Below, in pieces: positions 7,960 through 16,830 of a DNA stretch of 64,000 nt. This DNA is from Megasphaera paucivorans (GTDB lineage Bacteria; Bacillota; Negativicutes; Veillonellales; Megasphaeraceae), in contig NZ_FNHQ01000017.1 in the NCBI RefSeq assembly GCF_900103535.1, forward strand, positions 1 through 64,000, read 5' to 3'. Each line of letters opens with the position of its first letter. Within the stretch, counting starts at the first letter, position 1. Under the pieces are notes generated by a model. That model was not told where the DNA came from and ran no database searches. It saw nothing but the letters and a program-made list of their open reading frames with translations. Made by a program: the position numbers and the translations under genes.

Positions 7960-10521
7960 TTATTGTACTAATTCATATCCAGCATTTATGATGCTTTTTT
8001 CAAACTCTGCAGTAGTTATTTCACGAGTACTTGTAACATCAGCTTTATTTCCTTCTAAATCGACGCTTACTGTTACAACTCCGTCAATTGCTTGCAGTGC
8101 TTCCTGAACATGTTTTTGACAATGAGTACACATCATACCTTTAATTTTTAATGTTGTTTTTATCATAGTAGCCTCTTCTTTCTTTTGAATTTGTGAGAAT
8201 GTTTCACGTGAAACATTCTGATTTATATGATCCGTTTTAAAAAAACGTAATCGTAACGCATTAAGGACAACACATACACTGCTCATACTCATTGCGGCAG
8301 CTCCAATCATAGGACTTAATTTAATACCAAACGAAGGATATAACAATCCGGCAGCTAATGGAATGCCAATAATATTATAAAAAAAGGCCCAAAATAAATT
8401 TTCTTTTATGTTTTTAATAACTGCTTTGCTTAAACGTATTGTTGTGACAGCATCAAGCAAATCATTTCTCATAAGAACCGCATCAGCACTGTCAATAGCG
8501 ATGTCGGTACCGGCTCCAATCGCAATTCCTAAATCAGCTTTTGCTAAAGCAGGGGCGTCATTAATACCATCGCCAATCATTGCAACTTTATGTCCTTGAC
8601 TTTGTAAAACTGTAATTTGTTTTTCTTTATCCTGTGGTAAGACTTCGGCAATAACTTGTGGTATTTGAAGACGTTTGCGCAGTGCGTCTGCAGTGCGTAT
8701 ATTGTCACCGGTGAGCATAACAACAGATATATTCATTTTTTTAAACAAAGAAATAGCACGAGCACTTGTGGGTTTTTCAATATCAGCTACAGCTAAAATG
8801 CCAATAATATCTTTTTCACAAGCAAATAATAGTGGCGTTTTTCCTTCATCTGCCAATTGGTTCAGTGTAGAAGAGACAAAAGAAATATTTGTTCCTTGTT
8901 TTTCCATAAAAGCGGCATTACCAGCATAATATGTACTGTTTTTATGAATTCCCTGTATTCCTTGTCCAAATGAAGCCTTGAAATTATTAAATACATAAGG
9001 CATAATATTTTGCGAATCGGCATATTTTACAATTGCTTCAGCTAAAGGATGTTCACTGTTTTTTTCTAGCCCAGCTGCGATAGCTAATAATGTTTTAGAA
9101 TCCATATTAATCGGCAGACAATTTGTTACTACTGGATGACCTTCGGTAATAGTTCCAGTCTTGTCAATAACGACCGTGTCAATTGTATGGGCTATTTCCA
9201 GTGCTTCACCGGATTTAATTAATATTCCATTTTCTGCCCCTTTTCCGGTTCCGACCATAATTGCTACCGGGGTCGCTAATCCTAATGCACAAGGACAAGA
9301 AATTACTAAAATTGCAATACCAATAGAAAATGCAAATTCGATAGAACTTCCTATGAAAAGCCAAATACAAGTAGCAATTACTGCTATTGTTATTACTACA
9401 GGAACAAAAATACCAGATATTTTATCAGCAAGTTTAGCAATGGGAGCTTTACTGCTGCTAGCTTCATCAACTAATTGGATAATTTGATTAATGGTTGTAT
9501 CAGACCCTACTTTTTGAGCAATAAAATGGATAGAACCATTTTTATTCAGCGTAGCAGATATAACAGTATCACCTATTTGTTTTTCAACAGGAATACTTTC
9601 ACCAGTAATAGCTGATTCATCGATACTTGTATTGCCTGTAGAAATGATTCCGTCGACAGGGATAGCTTCTCCTGGACGAACAATGATTTCATCGCCTACC
9701 TTTAAAGAGTCTATTGGAACGATAATTTCTTGATTGTTTTTTAATATTGTTGCTCGTTTTGGTACTATATTAATCAGTTTTTCAATAGCTTCACTGGTTT
9801 TTCCTTTTGATTTACTTTCTAAAAACTTACCTAAAGTAATCAGTGTGATGATCATGCCGGCTGATTCAAAATATAAATTGGAACTATAGTCTATTACTAA
9901 ATTCCAATTTTCATGACCTAATCCCCAACCTATACGAAATATAGAAAAAATTCCGAATAATACAGAGGCGCCAGCACCTATAGCAACAAGACTATCCATA
10001 TTCGGAAATCCTTGGAAAAGATTTCGGAAGCCATTTTGAAAGTATTTCCGATTAAAATATAAAATAGGTAAAACTAGTAAAAATTGTGTAAAAGAAAAAG
10101 TCAGCGCATTTTCTGGTCCATGAAAAATACTGGCAATCCATATAGGAACAGGTAATCCTAACCACCTAAAAAACATATGGTGCATAGCAATATATATAAT
10201 AGGTATTAAAAAAATAAGGGAAGTAATTAATCGATATTTTATCCGCTGTGTTTCATTTTTTGTGCTAACAGGGGTATTGGAAGATTCTTGCTTTTCTATA
10301 GATCCTTTTTTTGTGATAGAAGCTCCGTATCCAGTACGAATGACTGTTTGTATTATCTTTTCAGGAGTTAAACATGTCTCGTCATAGTCAACCTGCATAC
10401 TGTTTGTCAATAAATTAACATTAATTTTTTTTATTCCTTCTAATTTAGCAATTGATTTTTCAATTCTGGTTGCACACGCTGAGCAACTCATTCCTGAAAT
10501 ATTATATTTTTCATGTTTCAT
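7960..10521 (-). CDS. copA: Copper-exporting P1B-type ATPase with fused C-terminal CopZ-like domain
   Basis: The protein has 853 residues and pumps Cu(I) out of the cytoplasm. In order: an N-terminal heavy-metal-binding domain with GMSCSACA (Cys13, Cys16), membrane helices, the actuator loop (TGES), the CPC metal site in helix 6 (ISCPCALG, near 408), the phosphorylation site DKTGT (near 453), the hinge GDGINDAPAL, and the last helices. After a linker of about 20 residues comes a second metal-binding domain with GMMCTHC (near 795), which looks like a complete copper chaperone CopZ fused in frame. The linker NVSRETF is encoded by a parS site. The usual CopA has its metal-binding domains only at the N-terminus. 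ATG 10521 has AGAAGGG before it. It follows csoR in one operon. Confidence 0.93.
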   Translation of the reverse strand: MKHEKYNISGMSCSACATRIEKSIAKLEGIKKINVNLLTNSMQVDYDETCLTPEKIIQTVIRTGYGASITKKGSIEKQESSNTPVSTKNETQRIKYRLITSLIFLIPIIYIAMHHMFFRWLGLPVPIWIASIFHGPENALTFSFTQFLLVLPILYFNRKYFQNGFRNLFQGFPNMDSLVAIGAGASVLFGIFSIFRIGWGLGHENWNLVIDYSSNLYFESAGMIITLITLGKFLESKSKGKTSEAIEKLINIVPKRATILKNNQEIIVPIDSLKVGDEIIVRPGEAIPVDGIISTGNTSIDESAITGESIPVEKQIGDTVISATLNKNGSIHFIAQKVGSDTTINQIIQLVDEASSSKAPIAKLADKISGIFVPVVITIAVIATCIWLFIGSSIEFAFSIGIAILVISCPCALGLATPVAIMVGTGKGAENGILIKSGEALEIAHTIDTVVIDKTGTITEGHPVVTNCLPINMDSKTLLAIAAGLEKNSEHPLAEAIVKYADSQNIMPYVFNNFKASFGQGIQGIHKNSTYYAGNAAFMEKQGTNISFVSSTLNQLADEGKTPLLFACEKDIIGILAVADIEKPTSARAISLFKKMNISVVMLTGDNIRTADALRKRLQIPQVIAEVLPQDKEKQITVLQSQGHKVAMIGDGINDAPALAKADLGIAIGAGTDIAIDSADAVLMRNDLLDAVTTIRLSKAVIKNIKENLFWAFFYNIIGIPLAAGLLYPSFGIKLSPMIGAAAMSMSSVCVVLNALRLRFFKTDHINQNVSRETFSQIQKKEEATMIKTTLKIKGMMCTHCQKHVQEALQAIDGVVTVSVDLEGNKADVTSTREITTAEFEKSIINAGYELVQ
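8200..8215. other. parS: parS centromere site 2, inside copA
   Basis: A second perfect TGTTTCACGTGAAACA. It lies within the copA reading frame, where it encodes part of NVSRETF, exactly in the linker between the ATPase and the fused CopZ-like domain. The position tolerates an invariant DNA motif because the linker is not constrained structurally. Confidence 0.95.
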
Positions 10522-10533
10522 ATACAACCCTTC

Positions 10534-10854
10534 TTATTTCATTAATTTTTGTAATGTACAAACTAATTCATCAACGACTTCATCGTTACCCTTTCGAATA
10601 TCATGGACAACACAACTTTTGATATGTTGCGCAAGTAATTCTTTATTAAATGAATTTAAAGCAGATTGAACAGCACTGACTTGTGTTAAAATATCAACAC
10701 AATATCGATCATCTTCAACCATATTTTTAATTCCGCGAATTTGTCCTTCAATTCTATTTAAGCGACTGATAAGATTTTTATATTCTTTGCCATTTTTATC
10801 ACGATGTTTTATTTTCATGTTTGAACAACATCCACTATAATTATTAGTATCCAT
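10534..10854 (-). CDS. csoR: Copper-sensing transcriptional repressor CsoR
   Basis: A 106-residue all-helical repressor that leaves DNA when Cu(I) binds. The Cu-ligand triad of the family is present: Cys in RYCVDIL, and His and Cys in QHIKSCV. The core SRLNRIEGQIRGI matches the family. ATG 10854 is preceded by AAGGAG. It lies 12 bases upstream of copA and downstream of a long palindromic operator-promoter, so it should autoregulate the csoR-copA operon. The extra N-terminus (NNYSGCCSNMK) adds two cysteines not needed by the family. Confidence 0.93.
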   Translation of the reverse strand: MDTNNYSGCCSNMKIKHRDKNGKEYKNLISRLNRIEGQIRGIKNMVEDDRYCVDILTQVSAVQSALNSFNKELLAQHIKSCVVHDIRKGNDEVVDELVCTLQKLMK

Positions 10855-10874
10855 ATATAACTCCTTAGTTAGTG

Positions 10875-10937
10875 TTTCTTGACATATATACCCCACGTAG
10901 GTATATTATACCTGTATGGGGTATATATGTCAAGAAA
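10875..10937 (-). promoter_or_regulatory. csoR-copA promoter and 63-base palindromic operator
   Basis: Minus strand: consensus -35 TTGACA (10933-10928), a 17-base spacer and consensus -10 TATAAT (10910-10905). The region is an almost perfect inverted repeat: 21-base perfect outer arms (10875-10895 and 10917-10937) containing TATACCCCA, and inner arms AGGTATA/TATACCT. The TACCCC-GGGGTA steps fit a CsoR operator covering the -35 to -10 spacer. Because of the symmetry the plus strand also shows TTGACA-17-TATATT, although no plus-strand gene follows. Confidence 0.85.
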
Positions 10938-11113
10938 CGAAAAAGTAGATATGCCTAAATTTGTGTGTATTTTTGATTTTAAGCGCATTTGTCCGTTCTT
11001 TATATAAAACTATTAAAAATAAATAAAACGAGCTTACATGGCGACTGAAGAACGTATAAATAATATTTTTATAAGAATTAATATTCAGATAAATAATATA
11101 TATTTTTATAATA

Positions 11114-11151
11114 AAAAAACATTGTGATAATGTACCGTCACAATGTTTTTT
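11114..11151. terminator. Terminator after the EAL protein gene
   Basis: Perfect 14-base arms (11114-11127 and 11138-11151, AAAAAACATTGTGA) with A and T runs on both sides, so it works in both directions. The rest of 10938-11173 is AT-rich without a credible gene. Confidence 0.8.
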
Positions 11152-11173
11152 AAATAAAATACAGTATATTTTC

Positions 11174-13720
11174 CTATTTAATTTTTTCTAATTTATTATT
11201 GTAATATTTAATTGATTCAAAAACATTTTTTACACGCTGTTGTAAAATAGCAGGAACAAATGGCTTTACAATATAATCTTTTATACCCATTTCCAACAAG
11301 CGATTTTGCTGCTGGGGAGAATCATCAGCTGTAATAACAATAACGGGAATTCCGGCAATTTCGGGAATTGTAAGCTTTCTTTCCAGAAAAGTAATGCCAT
11401 CCATTTCTGGCATTACTAAATCCAGCATGATTAAATCTATCAGACTATTGTGGTTTTTTAATATACATAAAGCACCTTTTGCATCAGTGGCTTGAAGAAC
11501 GTGAAAATCACCTTTAAAAATATTACTTAAAATTGTACGATTTACCTCTGCATCATCAATAATTAAAATTGTTTGTGGTGTGTTTTCTTTTGAAGCAAGA
11601 GCTGTACGATATTTTAATACTTCCATTTCCATGATTTTTTGTGAAGTAATATCACAAAGATTTACAAGTATGATATCTTTTTTTGCCATTTTTCTGATAT
11701 ATTTTAATTTCATATTGATCCATTTAGGGTTTCCATTTTTTGGTTTTCGACAAAATTCGCATTCAGCTTTTTGATGATTGGAAGCTACTTTATGAAACGC
11801 ATTCCAAATATTTTCATAGTCGGAATCACTAATAACGTCTATAAAAATATGACGAATAGTAGCAGCTTCCTGATACCCAAACATTGCATGATAAGTATCA
11901 TTTCCGCGTAGAACTTCAATATTAGTGCCATCAAATTCATATAAAGCCATAGCTTGAAGCATATTAGAAAACAAAGATTCCAATTGAGAGGTTGTATTCC
12001 AAACATCATCTGCACTGATGGTTTGATTTGTATCAGGTGGTGGCGGGATAAACGTACTTTTTTTAGCAATTAGTGTTTCAAAGTCTCCAATAGAAATTGG
12101 TTTGGAAAAGTAATATCCTTGGACATATTCACAGCCAATACTGCGAAGAAAATTCACTTGTTCTGCTGTTTCTACACCTTCTACAATAACGAGTAAATCA
12201 AGCCATTTTGCCATTCGGACGATAGAACCTAAAATATTTTCTCCACGTCCGGGTATTTCACAATCGGAAAGAAAACGCATATCTATTTTTAATATATCTA
12301 CGATGATATCTTTTAGCATATTTAGTGAAGAATATCCAGTGCCAAAGTCATCCATCAATATAGTAAATCCTTTTTCCCGCAGTGAAGCCATTCGTTTTTT
12401 TATTAACTGTGGGTTGCTTGTGTAAGCACTTTCGGTTAGTTCTAATTGCAATAGCTTGGGTGACAAATTATATTTATTTACAAGCGCGCAAATGGTATCG
12501 ACAAGTTTTGGATTAAATAAGTCTACGCGAGATATATTAACCGAAATTGGATAAATGGGACGACCTTCATCAAGCCAGCGGCGTAATAATTTACAAACTT
12601 GATCCCATATGTAAAAATCTAAATTTACAATAAAGCCATTGTGTTCAAATATAGGAATAAAAACATTGGGGGAAATGAGGCCTTGTTCTGGATTATTCCA
12701 CCGTACTAATGCTTCGGCTCCATCAATGGTATTTGTTCGCAAATCATATTTTGGCTGTAGATAAATAATAAATTGGTCATTTTCCAATGCCTCTTTCATA
12801 TTATTTACGACATATTGTTCTTCTATGGATTTATCATTCATAGAATTTTCATAAAAACAAAAATGTTGTAAATAATTTGTACTGCAGTTTTTACTTGCAA
12901 GAACGGCTTGATCAAAAAGGATATTAATATCTGTTTTATTATCTTCAATGAGTGAGATGCCAATCCGTGGCTGAATGGCAAATGGAAGGGGATACGTTTC
13001 TAAGTTGTTGTACAATTTATTGCTTAAAGCGACAAGTTGATCGTGGGTATTAAAAGATACACAGAAAGAAAAAACATCTCCGGACATATGACCGTAGGAA
13101 AAATATGGAAATATCATTTGGTACTGTTGTAAATGCGCGGCAATATATTTAATAACGTTATCCCCTTCACGCCTTCCAAAAAAAGCATTTATCAAGCGAA
13201 AACGTTGTATGTCAAAATAAAAAATGGCAAAATTTTTGTTAGGATGGTCATTTAATAATTTTCGAGTTACTGCAAAAAAGTGACGTTTATTATAAATTCC
13301 GGATACAGGGTCATAATTAGATAAATATAGAAGTTTGTCAGTCAGTGTAAAATTACTATGCTGTATTGCATTTTTTACACGAAGTTGAAATACACAGTTT
13401 TTTATAGGCTTGGCGATGAAATCCCATACGCTGTAATTTAAATATGATTCCTCTTCCTGCCAATTACTAGTTGTAATAATTAATGGAATAGATTTATATT
13501 CTATTGCGTTATTATATAAGGTAAGAAATGGTGTAAGCTCTGTAATGGATTTATCCGTATCTATAATGATTAATATAATTTGAGTGACAGTATGCTTGAG
13601 GAATTCCGGGGCTTGAGAAATACATACTAAGTATGGGATAAAACCATCTTTTATGATATTTTCTAATATAATTGATTTTATAGAGGTATCGGTTATTAGC
13701 ATGACAATATCTTTTTTCAT
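11174..13720 (-). CDS. Cyclic-di-GMP phosphodiesterase (REC-like/GGDEF*/EAL/PAS/REC)
   Basis: The protein has 848 residues. Seen in order: a receiver-like N-terminal domain of weak conservation (about 1-115), a GGDEF domain whose motif is degenerate (SGDVF, in GHMSGDVFSF), a complete EAL domain, a PAS domain (about 575-690) and a well-conserved C-terminal receiver (MLDLVMPEMDG, near 760). The EAL residues for metal and catalysis are all present: EALVRW, SVNISR, LELTES, MDDFGTG, LKID, VEGVET and QGYYFSKP. It should hydrolyse c-di-GMP and not make it. A GGAG overlapping an upstream in-frame ATG (13732) is the ribosome site for ATG 13720. No histidine kinase is nearby. Confidence 0.87.
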   Translation of the reverse strand: MKKDIVMLITDTSIKSIILENIIKDGFIPYLVCISQAPEFLKHTVTQIILIIIDTDKSITELTPFLTLYNNAIEYKSIPLIITTSNWQEEESYLNYSVWDFIAKPIKNCVFQLRVKNAIQHSNFTLTDKLLYLSNYDPVSGIYNKRHFFAVTRKLLNDHPNKNFAIFYFDIQRFRLINAFFGRREGDNVIKYIAAHLQQYQMIFPYFSYGHMSGDVFSFCVSFNTHDQLVALSNKLYNNLETYPLPFAIQPRIGISLIEDNKTDINILFDQAVLASKNCSTNYLQHFCFYENSMNDKSIEEQYVVNNMKEALENDQFIIYLQPKYDLRTNTIDGAEALVRWNNPEQGLISPNVFIPIFEHNGFIVNLDFYIWDQVCKLLRRWLDEGRPIYPISVNISRVDLFNPKLVDTICALVNKYNLSPKLLQLELTESAYTSNPQLIKKRMASLREKGFTILMDDFGTGYSSLNMLKDIIVDILKIDMRFLSDCEIPGRGENILGSIVRMAKWLDLLVIVEGVETAEQVNFLRSIGCEYVQGYYFSKPISIGDFETLIAKKSTFIPPPPDTNQTISADDVWNTTSQLESLFSNMLQAMALYEFDGTNIEVLRGNDTYHAMFGYQEAATIRHIFIDVISDSDYENIWNAFHKVASNHQKAECEFCRKPKNGNPKWINMKLKYIRKMAKKDIILVNLCDITSQKIMEMEVLKYRTALASKENTPQTILIIDDAEVNRTILSNIFKGDFHVLQATDAKGALCILKNHNSLIDLIMLDLVMPEMDGITFLERKLTIPEIAGIPVIVITADDSPQQQNRLLEMGIKDYIVKPFVPAILQQRVKNVFESIKYYNNKLEKIK

Positions 13721-13773
13721 ATAGTACTCCATTTTTTAACGAACAAACACATTGCTGATAAGGTATATTTCTA

Positions 13774-13802
13774 ATTATAATTTTTTTAAGAAGAATATGC
13801 AA
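13774..13802 (-). promoter_or_regulatory. Promoter of the EAL protein gene
   Basis: Minus strand: -35 TTGCAT (13802-13797), a 17-base spacer, -10 TATAAT (13779-13774). Confidence 0.6.
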
Positions 13803-13848
13803 CTTACAAGTAATCAACACAGTGGTTACACTAATTTATAATAAAAAA

Positions 13849-13872
13849 AGACTCTGTTTTTGACCAGAGTCT
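13849..13872 (-). terminator. Terminator after the OmpH gene
   Basis: Arms AGACTCTG (13849-13856) and CAGAGTCT (13865-13872). On the minus strand a run of seven T follows. It ends the ompH transcript just before the EAL gene promoter. Confidence 0.8.
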
Positions 13873-13886
13873 CAATAATAAAATTA

Positions 13887-14315
13887 TTACTGCAGTAATT
13901 TACTTACTTCATTTGTTTCGTCTACGGCATTATCAGCACCAGCAATAATAGCTCCCTGGGCTACGATACAGTCTAGATTCTTGTCTACTCGTACTTGTTC
14001 TACTTTTGCAACAACGTCTTTTTCAATTGGCGTAATTAATGTATTTTCCAGCGTGTTTAGGCGCTGTGCAAGTTGTTTCCCCAAATCTTGTTTTTCTTGA
14101 TCTGTTTTTAACGAAGGTGCTTTTTTAGTAAATTCTTCATTGGCAGATTTGATGGCGGATTGCATTTGAGCACTTACCTTTGGGAAATCCTTATGGGCTT
14201 GTACTAATGCGTCAAAATTAACATATCCCACACCCGAAGCAAAAGCAGATGTTGTTGCAATAATGCTCATCATACCTGCTATAGTCAAAGATGCTAATTG
14301 TTTTTTTAATTTCAT
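13887..14315 (-). CDS. OmpH/Skp-family periplasmic chaperone
   Basis: The 142-residue precursor has a signal peptide of about 26 residues ending TTSAFA. It continues with GVGYVNFDALVQAHKDFPKV and a long charged helix (about 45-115), the Skp arm arrangement. In diderm bacteria Skp holds outer-membrane proteins during export; its presence indicates an outer membrane. It has the ribosome site AGGAGGA, its own promoter (14369-14397) and its own terminator. It is not next to bamA or lpxD in this window. Confidence 0.85.
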   Translation of the reverse strand: MKLKKQLASLTIAGMMSIIATTSAFASGVGYVNFDALVQAHKDFPKVSAQMQSAIKSANEEFTKKAPSLKTDQEKQDLGKQLAQRLNTLENTLITPIEKDVVAKVEQVRVDKNLDCIVAQGAIIAGADNAVDETNEVSKLLQ

Positions 14316-14368
14316 GCTATATTCCTCCTGAATTTATTTCAATAATTTTTATTGTTATTGTGACTATG

Positions 14369-14397
14369 ATTATAACAAACTTAGTATAAAAAAACAA
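14369..14397 (-). promoter_or_regulatory. Promoter of the OmpH gene
   Basis: Minus strand: -35 TTGTTT (14397-14392), a 17-base spacer, -10 TATAAT (14374-14369). Confidence 0.6.
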
Positions 14398-14434
14398 CTA
14401 AACGAAACCTATTTCCGACTGTTTTTGTCTGTCT

Positions 14435-14866
14435 TTAAAGCGGTGTATTTTTTTTAGATGCTAACGTGTCCGTGTCAATATCATCTAATTCTTCATCTTT
14501 AATATAAATGTATTTATCCTTTTTCATTTTATCAATGATTTCCGGTGCCATGGTAATTAATTTTTCAAAAGCCGATGCTTGATAACCGCCCTTTTTGATG
14601 GAAAACATTTCTACACGGTCGCCCTTGATGACCAAAATTGCTGTTGGTTCCAATTTGGCTCCACCGCCACTACCAGCACTGTTGCGGCCTGTTTCACATT
14701 TTCCGTTATACCCGCCGGAAGCAAAGCCTAAGGTCACGTCAACAAAAGGAATAAGAATTGCGTCGCCGATATGTACTGCTTCACCAACAACGGTTTCTAC
14801 TTTAATCATACGCTGGAAGTTTTCAAAAATTGTTTCCAAATTGTTTTTTATGTAGCTATTATCCAT
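14435..14866 (-). CDS. ytfJ: GerW/YtfJ-family protein
   Basis: A 143-residue protein matching the sporulation protein YtfJ (GerW) family. It has an N-terminal amphipathic region, then FVDVTLGFASGG, the glycine-rich stretch around GRNSAGSGGGAKLEP, and AILVIKGDRVEMFSI. In Bacillus the family member is needed for a germination step. In Negativicutes it is also kept by lineages that do not make spores, so the role here is open. The start codon overlaps the end of the DUF2953 gene by 8 bases, implying coupled translation. Confidence 0.85.
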   Translation of the reverse strand: MDNSYIKNNLETIFENFQRMIKVETVVGEAVHIGDAILIPFVDVTLGFASGGYNGKCETGRNSAGSGGGAKLEPTAILVIKGDRVEMFSIKKGGYQASAFEKLITMAPEIIDKMKKDKYIYIKDEELDDIDTDTLASKKNTPL

Positions 14867-15599
14867 GTGAGTGTTCCCTTCCTTTTTTTAGCCAGTGAAA
14901 CAAAAATAAACGGACTGGCTTAGATAATATAAAGTTGATAGAATATGTAAGCAACACCGCTGGATATACACGGCCCGCGGCATATCCTTGACAGTCGTAT
15001 TCTTCTTCAACAAAATTAAAACGGAGTTCGTTAATATTTGAAGGTATTGCAGCATATAATATGCCTGCAAATATGCCTGTTTCGTAAGGTTCGGGGAATC
15101 CTAATGAACCTTTTAAATAAAAAGAACGCATACGGGAATGTCGTAATATTTGCAGCAGATAAGCAGTTCCTGTTTCAATAAATGGCTCATTTAATACATA
15201 GGGCCGCCACCAAGATATGGGCGGTTTTTCTTTGGGTGGGAGCGTATTTTTGTTGGATATTTTAATTTTCTCATAGGTTGTCTGGCGGCTTTCCTGCTCT
15301 AATTTATGCCAGACTGATTGTGCATCATTTTGAATTGAATCAGCAGTATCGCTGGATTTTGATGGGGGAGTAGATACGGCACTTTTGCATGTGTGCCAGC
15401 GTATATACAGGATAGTTTGCAGGGGTTTTCCATATTGGTAATCTAATTCACAGTATAATGCATGTCCTAACCAATGCACTTTCCAATTAAAATGAAATGG
15501 ATTATGAATATATATTCGGCTCTCATATACTACAGGGATGCAAAGGCATATGATGAGGAGCATGAAGAATAGTACCGGAATAATGGTTAACCCATTCAT
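14859..15599 (-). CDS. ytfI: DUF2953-domain membrane protein (YtfI-like)
   Basis: A 246-residue protein with one N-terminal helix (about 5-23). A DUF2953-like pattern follows with FHFNWKVHWLGHALYCELDYQYG, a proline-rich middle (about 115-130) and a hydrophobic C-terminal part. Its pairing with GerW/YtfJ is conserved across sporulating and non-sporulating Firmicutes and supports the call. Function unknown. AAGGAG precedes the ATG. Confidence 0.75.
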   Translation of the reverse strand: MNGLTIIPVLFFMLLIICLCIPVVYESRIYIHNPFHFNWKVHWLGHALYCELDYQYGKPLQTILYIRWHTCKSAVSTPPSKSSDTADSIQNDAQSVWHKLEQESRQTTYEKIKISNKNTLPPKEKPPISWWRPYVLNEPFIETGTAYLLQILRHSRMRSFYLKGSLGFPEPYETGIFAGILYAAIPSNINELRFNFVEEEYDCQGYAAGRVYPAVLLTYSINFILSKPVRLFLFHWLKKGREHSHG

Positions 15600-15683
15600 A
15601 CAATCACTCCTTGTTTATAATGTAATAGCATAGTTATATTATTCTGCATTATATGGTTTGAATCCTTTTTTTATACACCTATA

Positions 15684-16781
15684 TTACTCTTGTTTGTTAA
15701 AAATACAATTAACATTTTCTGAACCAAAACAGCGTGAACAGGAAATACAAAGAGACGGCTCTGTATTTCCTGTTTTCCAGATTTTAGGAAGATCGGGTTG
15801 GCGTAATAAAGGGCGGCACATAGAAATAAATGCAACGGGACTTTGTTTTAAATATTGCTCCATATCAGTGGCAGAACGAAAACCACCTACAACGCCTATA
15901 TCTATTTTGTTTTTGAGTAAGGTCGAAATATCAGCCGCATATTTTGAAAAGTACATCGGTTCTTTTGTACGGCGTATAGCACGAATAGGACCTTGACGAG
16001 GTAAGGAAGATGTATTTCCTCCGCTAATTTCAACAGCATTGATACCGATACGGGATATCCACAGAATGACTTGTTTGCTTTCTTCAAAAGTCATACCGCT
16101 CTCTTTCATAAAATCAGAACTATTGATTTTGACCCAAATCGGAAAATCCGGACCCACAGCTTGACGGATAGCTCTTAAAGAAAATAAAAGAAAACGAGCT
16201 CTGTTTTCTAAAGTTCCACCATAGTCGTCAGTACGAGTATTATAATACGGTGTTAAAAATTTGCTGGCCAAATATCCATGAGCACCATGGAATTGAACAC
16301 CATCAAAACCCGCTTTTTTTACTCGAATCGCAGCTTTTGCAGCATCTTCAATCAGTTTTTCAATTTCTTTTATTGTTAAGGCGTGAGATTCTTTGCTTCC
16401 GGCATTCATCTCTGGAATTCCGCTTGGACTGACAATAATTCGGTTTTCTCCCTCAGGAACTAAGATTGCCGAACCCATGATGACAATTTGAGCAATAATT
16501 TTCCCACCTTTATCATGCACACGTTTTGTCAGTGCTTGTAAGGGCGCAATACAGTCATCTGTGTCAATGCAAACTTGGCAATGTTGATGAGGTTCCATGG
16601 GACTGATAGCCATCATCCCCGTAATAATAATACCCACACCGCCGTCTACCAGTGTTTCATACATCTGGATCAGGCTTTCCGTAGGGTATCCGTTTCTATC
16701 AGCTCTTCCTTCAAACGTTGCGGAACGGACAATGCGGCAAATTGTGTTGATACCGCCGATGGTTGTATTATCAAATAACAT
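15684..16781 (-). CDS. Old yellow enzyme-family NADH:flavin oxidoreductase
   Basis: A 365-residue TIM-barrel FMN enzyme. Seen: the flavin and substrate residues in GFDGVQFHGAHGYLASKFLTP (near 170), the arginine-rich ENRARFL, and VGGFRSATDMEQYL near the FMN phosphate site. The C-terminus carries CISCSRCFGSENVNC. These cysteines resemble the 4Fe-4S cluster region of the larger 2,4-dienoyl-CoA reductase-like members, but here the protein ends without the second flavin domain. Substrate unknown (enones and alkenes are typical). AAGGAGAG is the ribosome site, and a perfect palindrome lies in the leader. Confidence 0.85.
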   Translation of the reverse strand: MLFDNTTIGGINTICRIVRSATFEGRADRNGYPTESLIQMYETLVDGGVGIIITGMMAISPMEPHQHCQVCIDTDDCIAPLQALTKRVHDKGGKIIAQIVIMGSAILVPEGENRIIVSPSGIPEMNAGSKESHALTIKEIEKLIEDAAKAAIRVKKAGFDGVQFHGAHGYLASKFLTPYYNTRTDDYGGTLENRARFLLFSLRAIRQAVGPDFPIWVKINSSDFMKESGMTFEESKQVILWISRIGINAVEISGGNTSSLPRQGPIRAIRRTKEPMYFSKYAADISTLLKNKIDIGVVGGFRSATDMEQYLKQSPVAFISMCRPLLRQPDLPKIWKTGNTEPSLCISCSRCFGSENVNCIFNKQE

Positions 16782-16805
16782 AAAATCTCTCCTTAAAAAA
16801 CTAAA

Positions 16806-16830
16806 TAATGCAAAAAAGTTTTTTGCATTA
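16806..16830. promoter_or_regulatory. Perfect 25-base palindrome upstream of the OYE gene
   Basis: TAATGCAAAAAA (16806-16817), a central G, then TTTTTTGCATTA (16819-16830). There is no loop, so it reads as a dimer-binding DNA operator and not an RNA hairpin. It sits 25-49 bases before the start codon of the oxidoreductase. The regulator is not identified. Confidence 0.55.
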
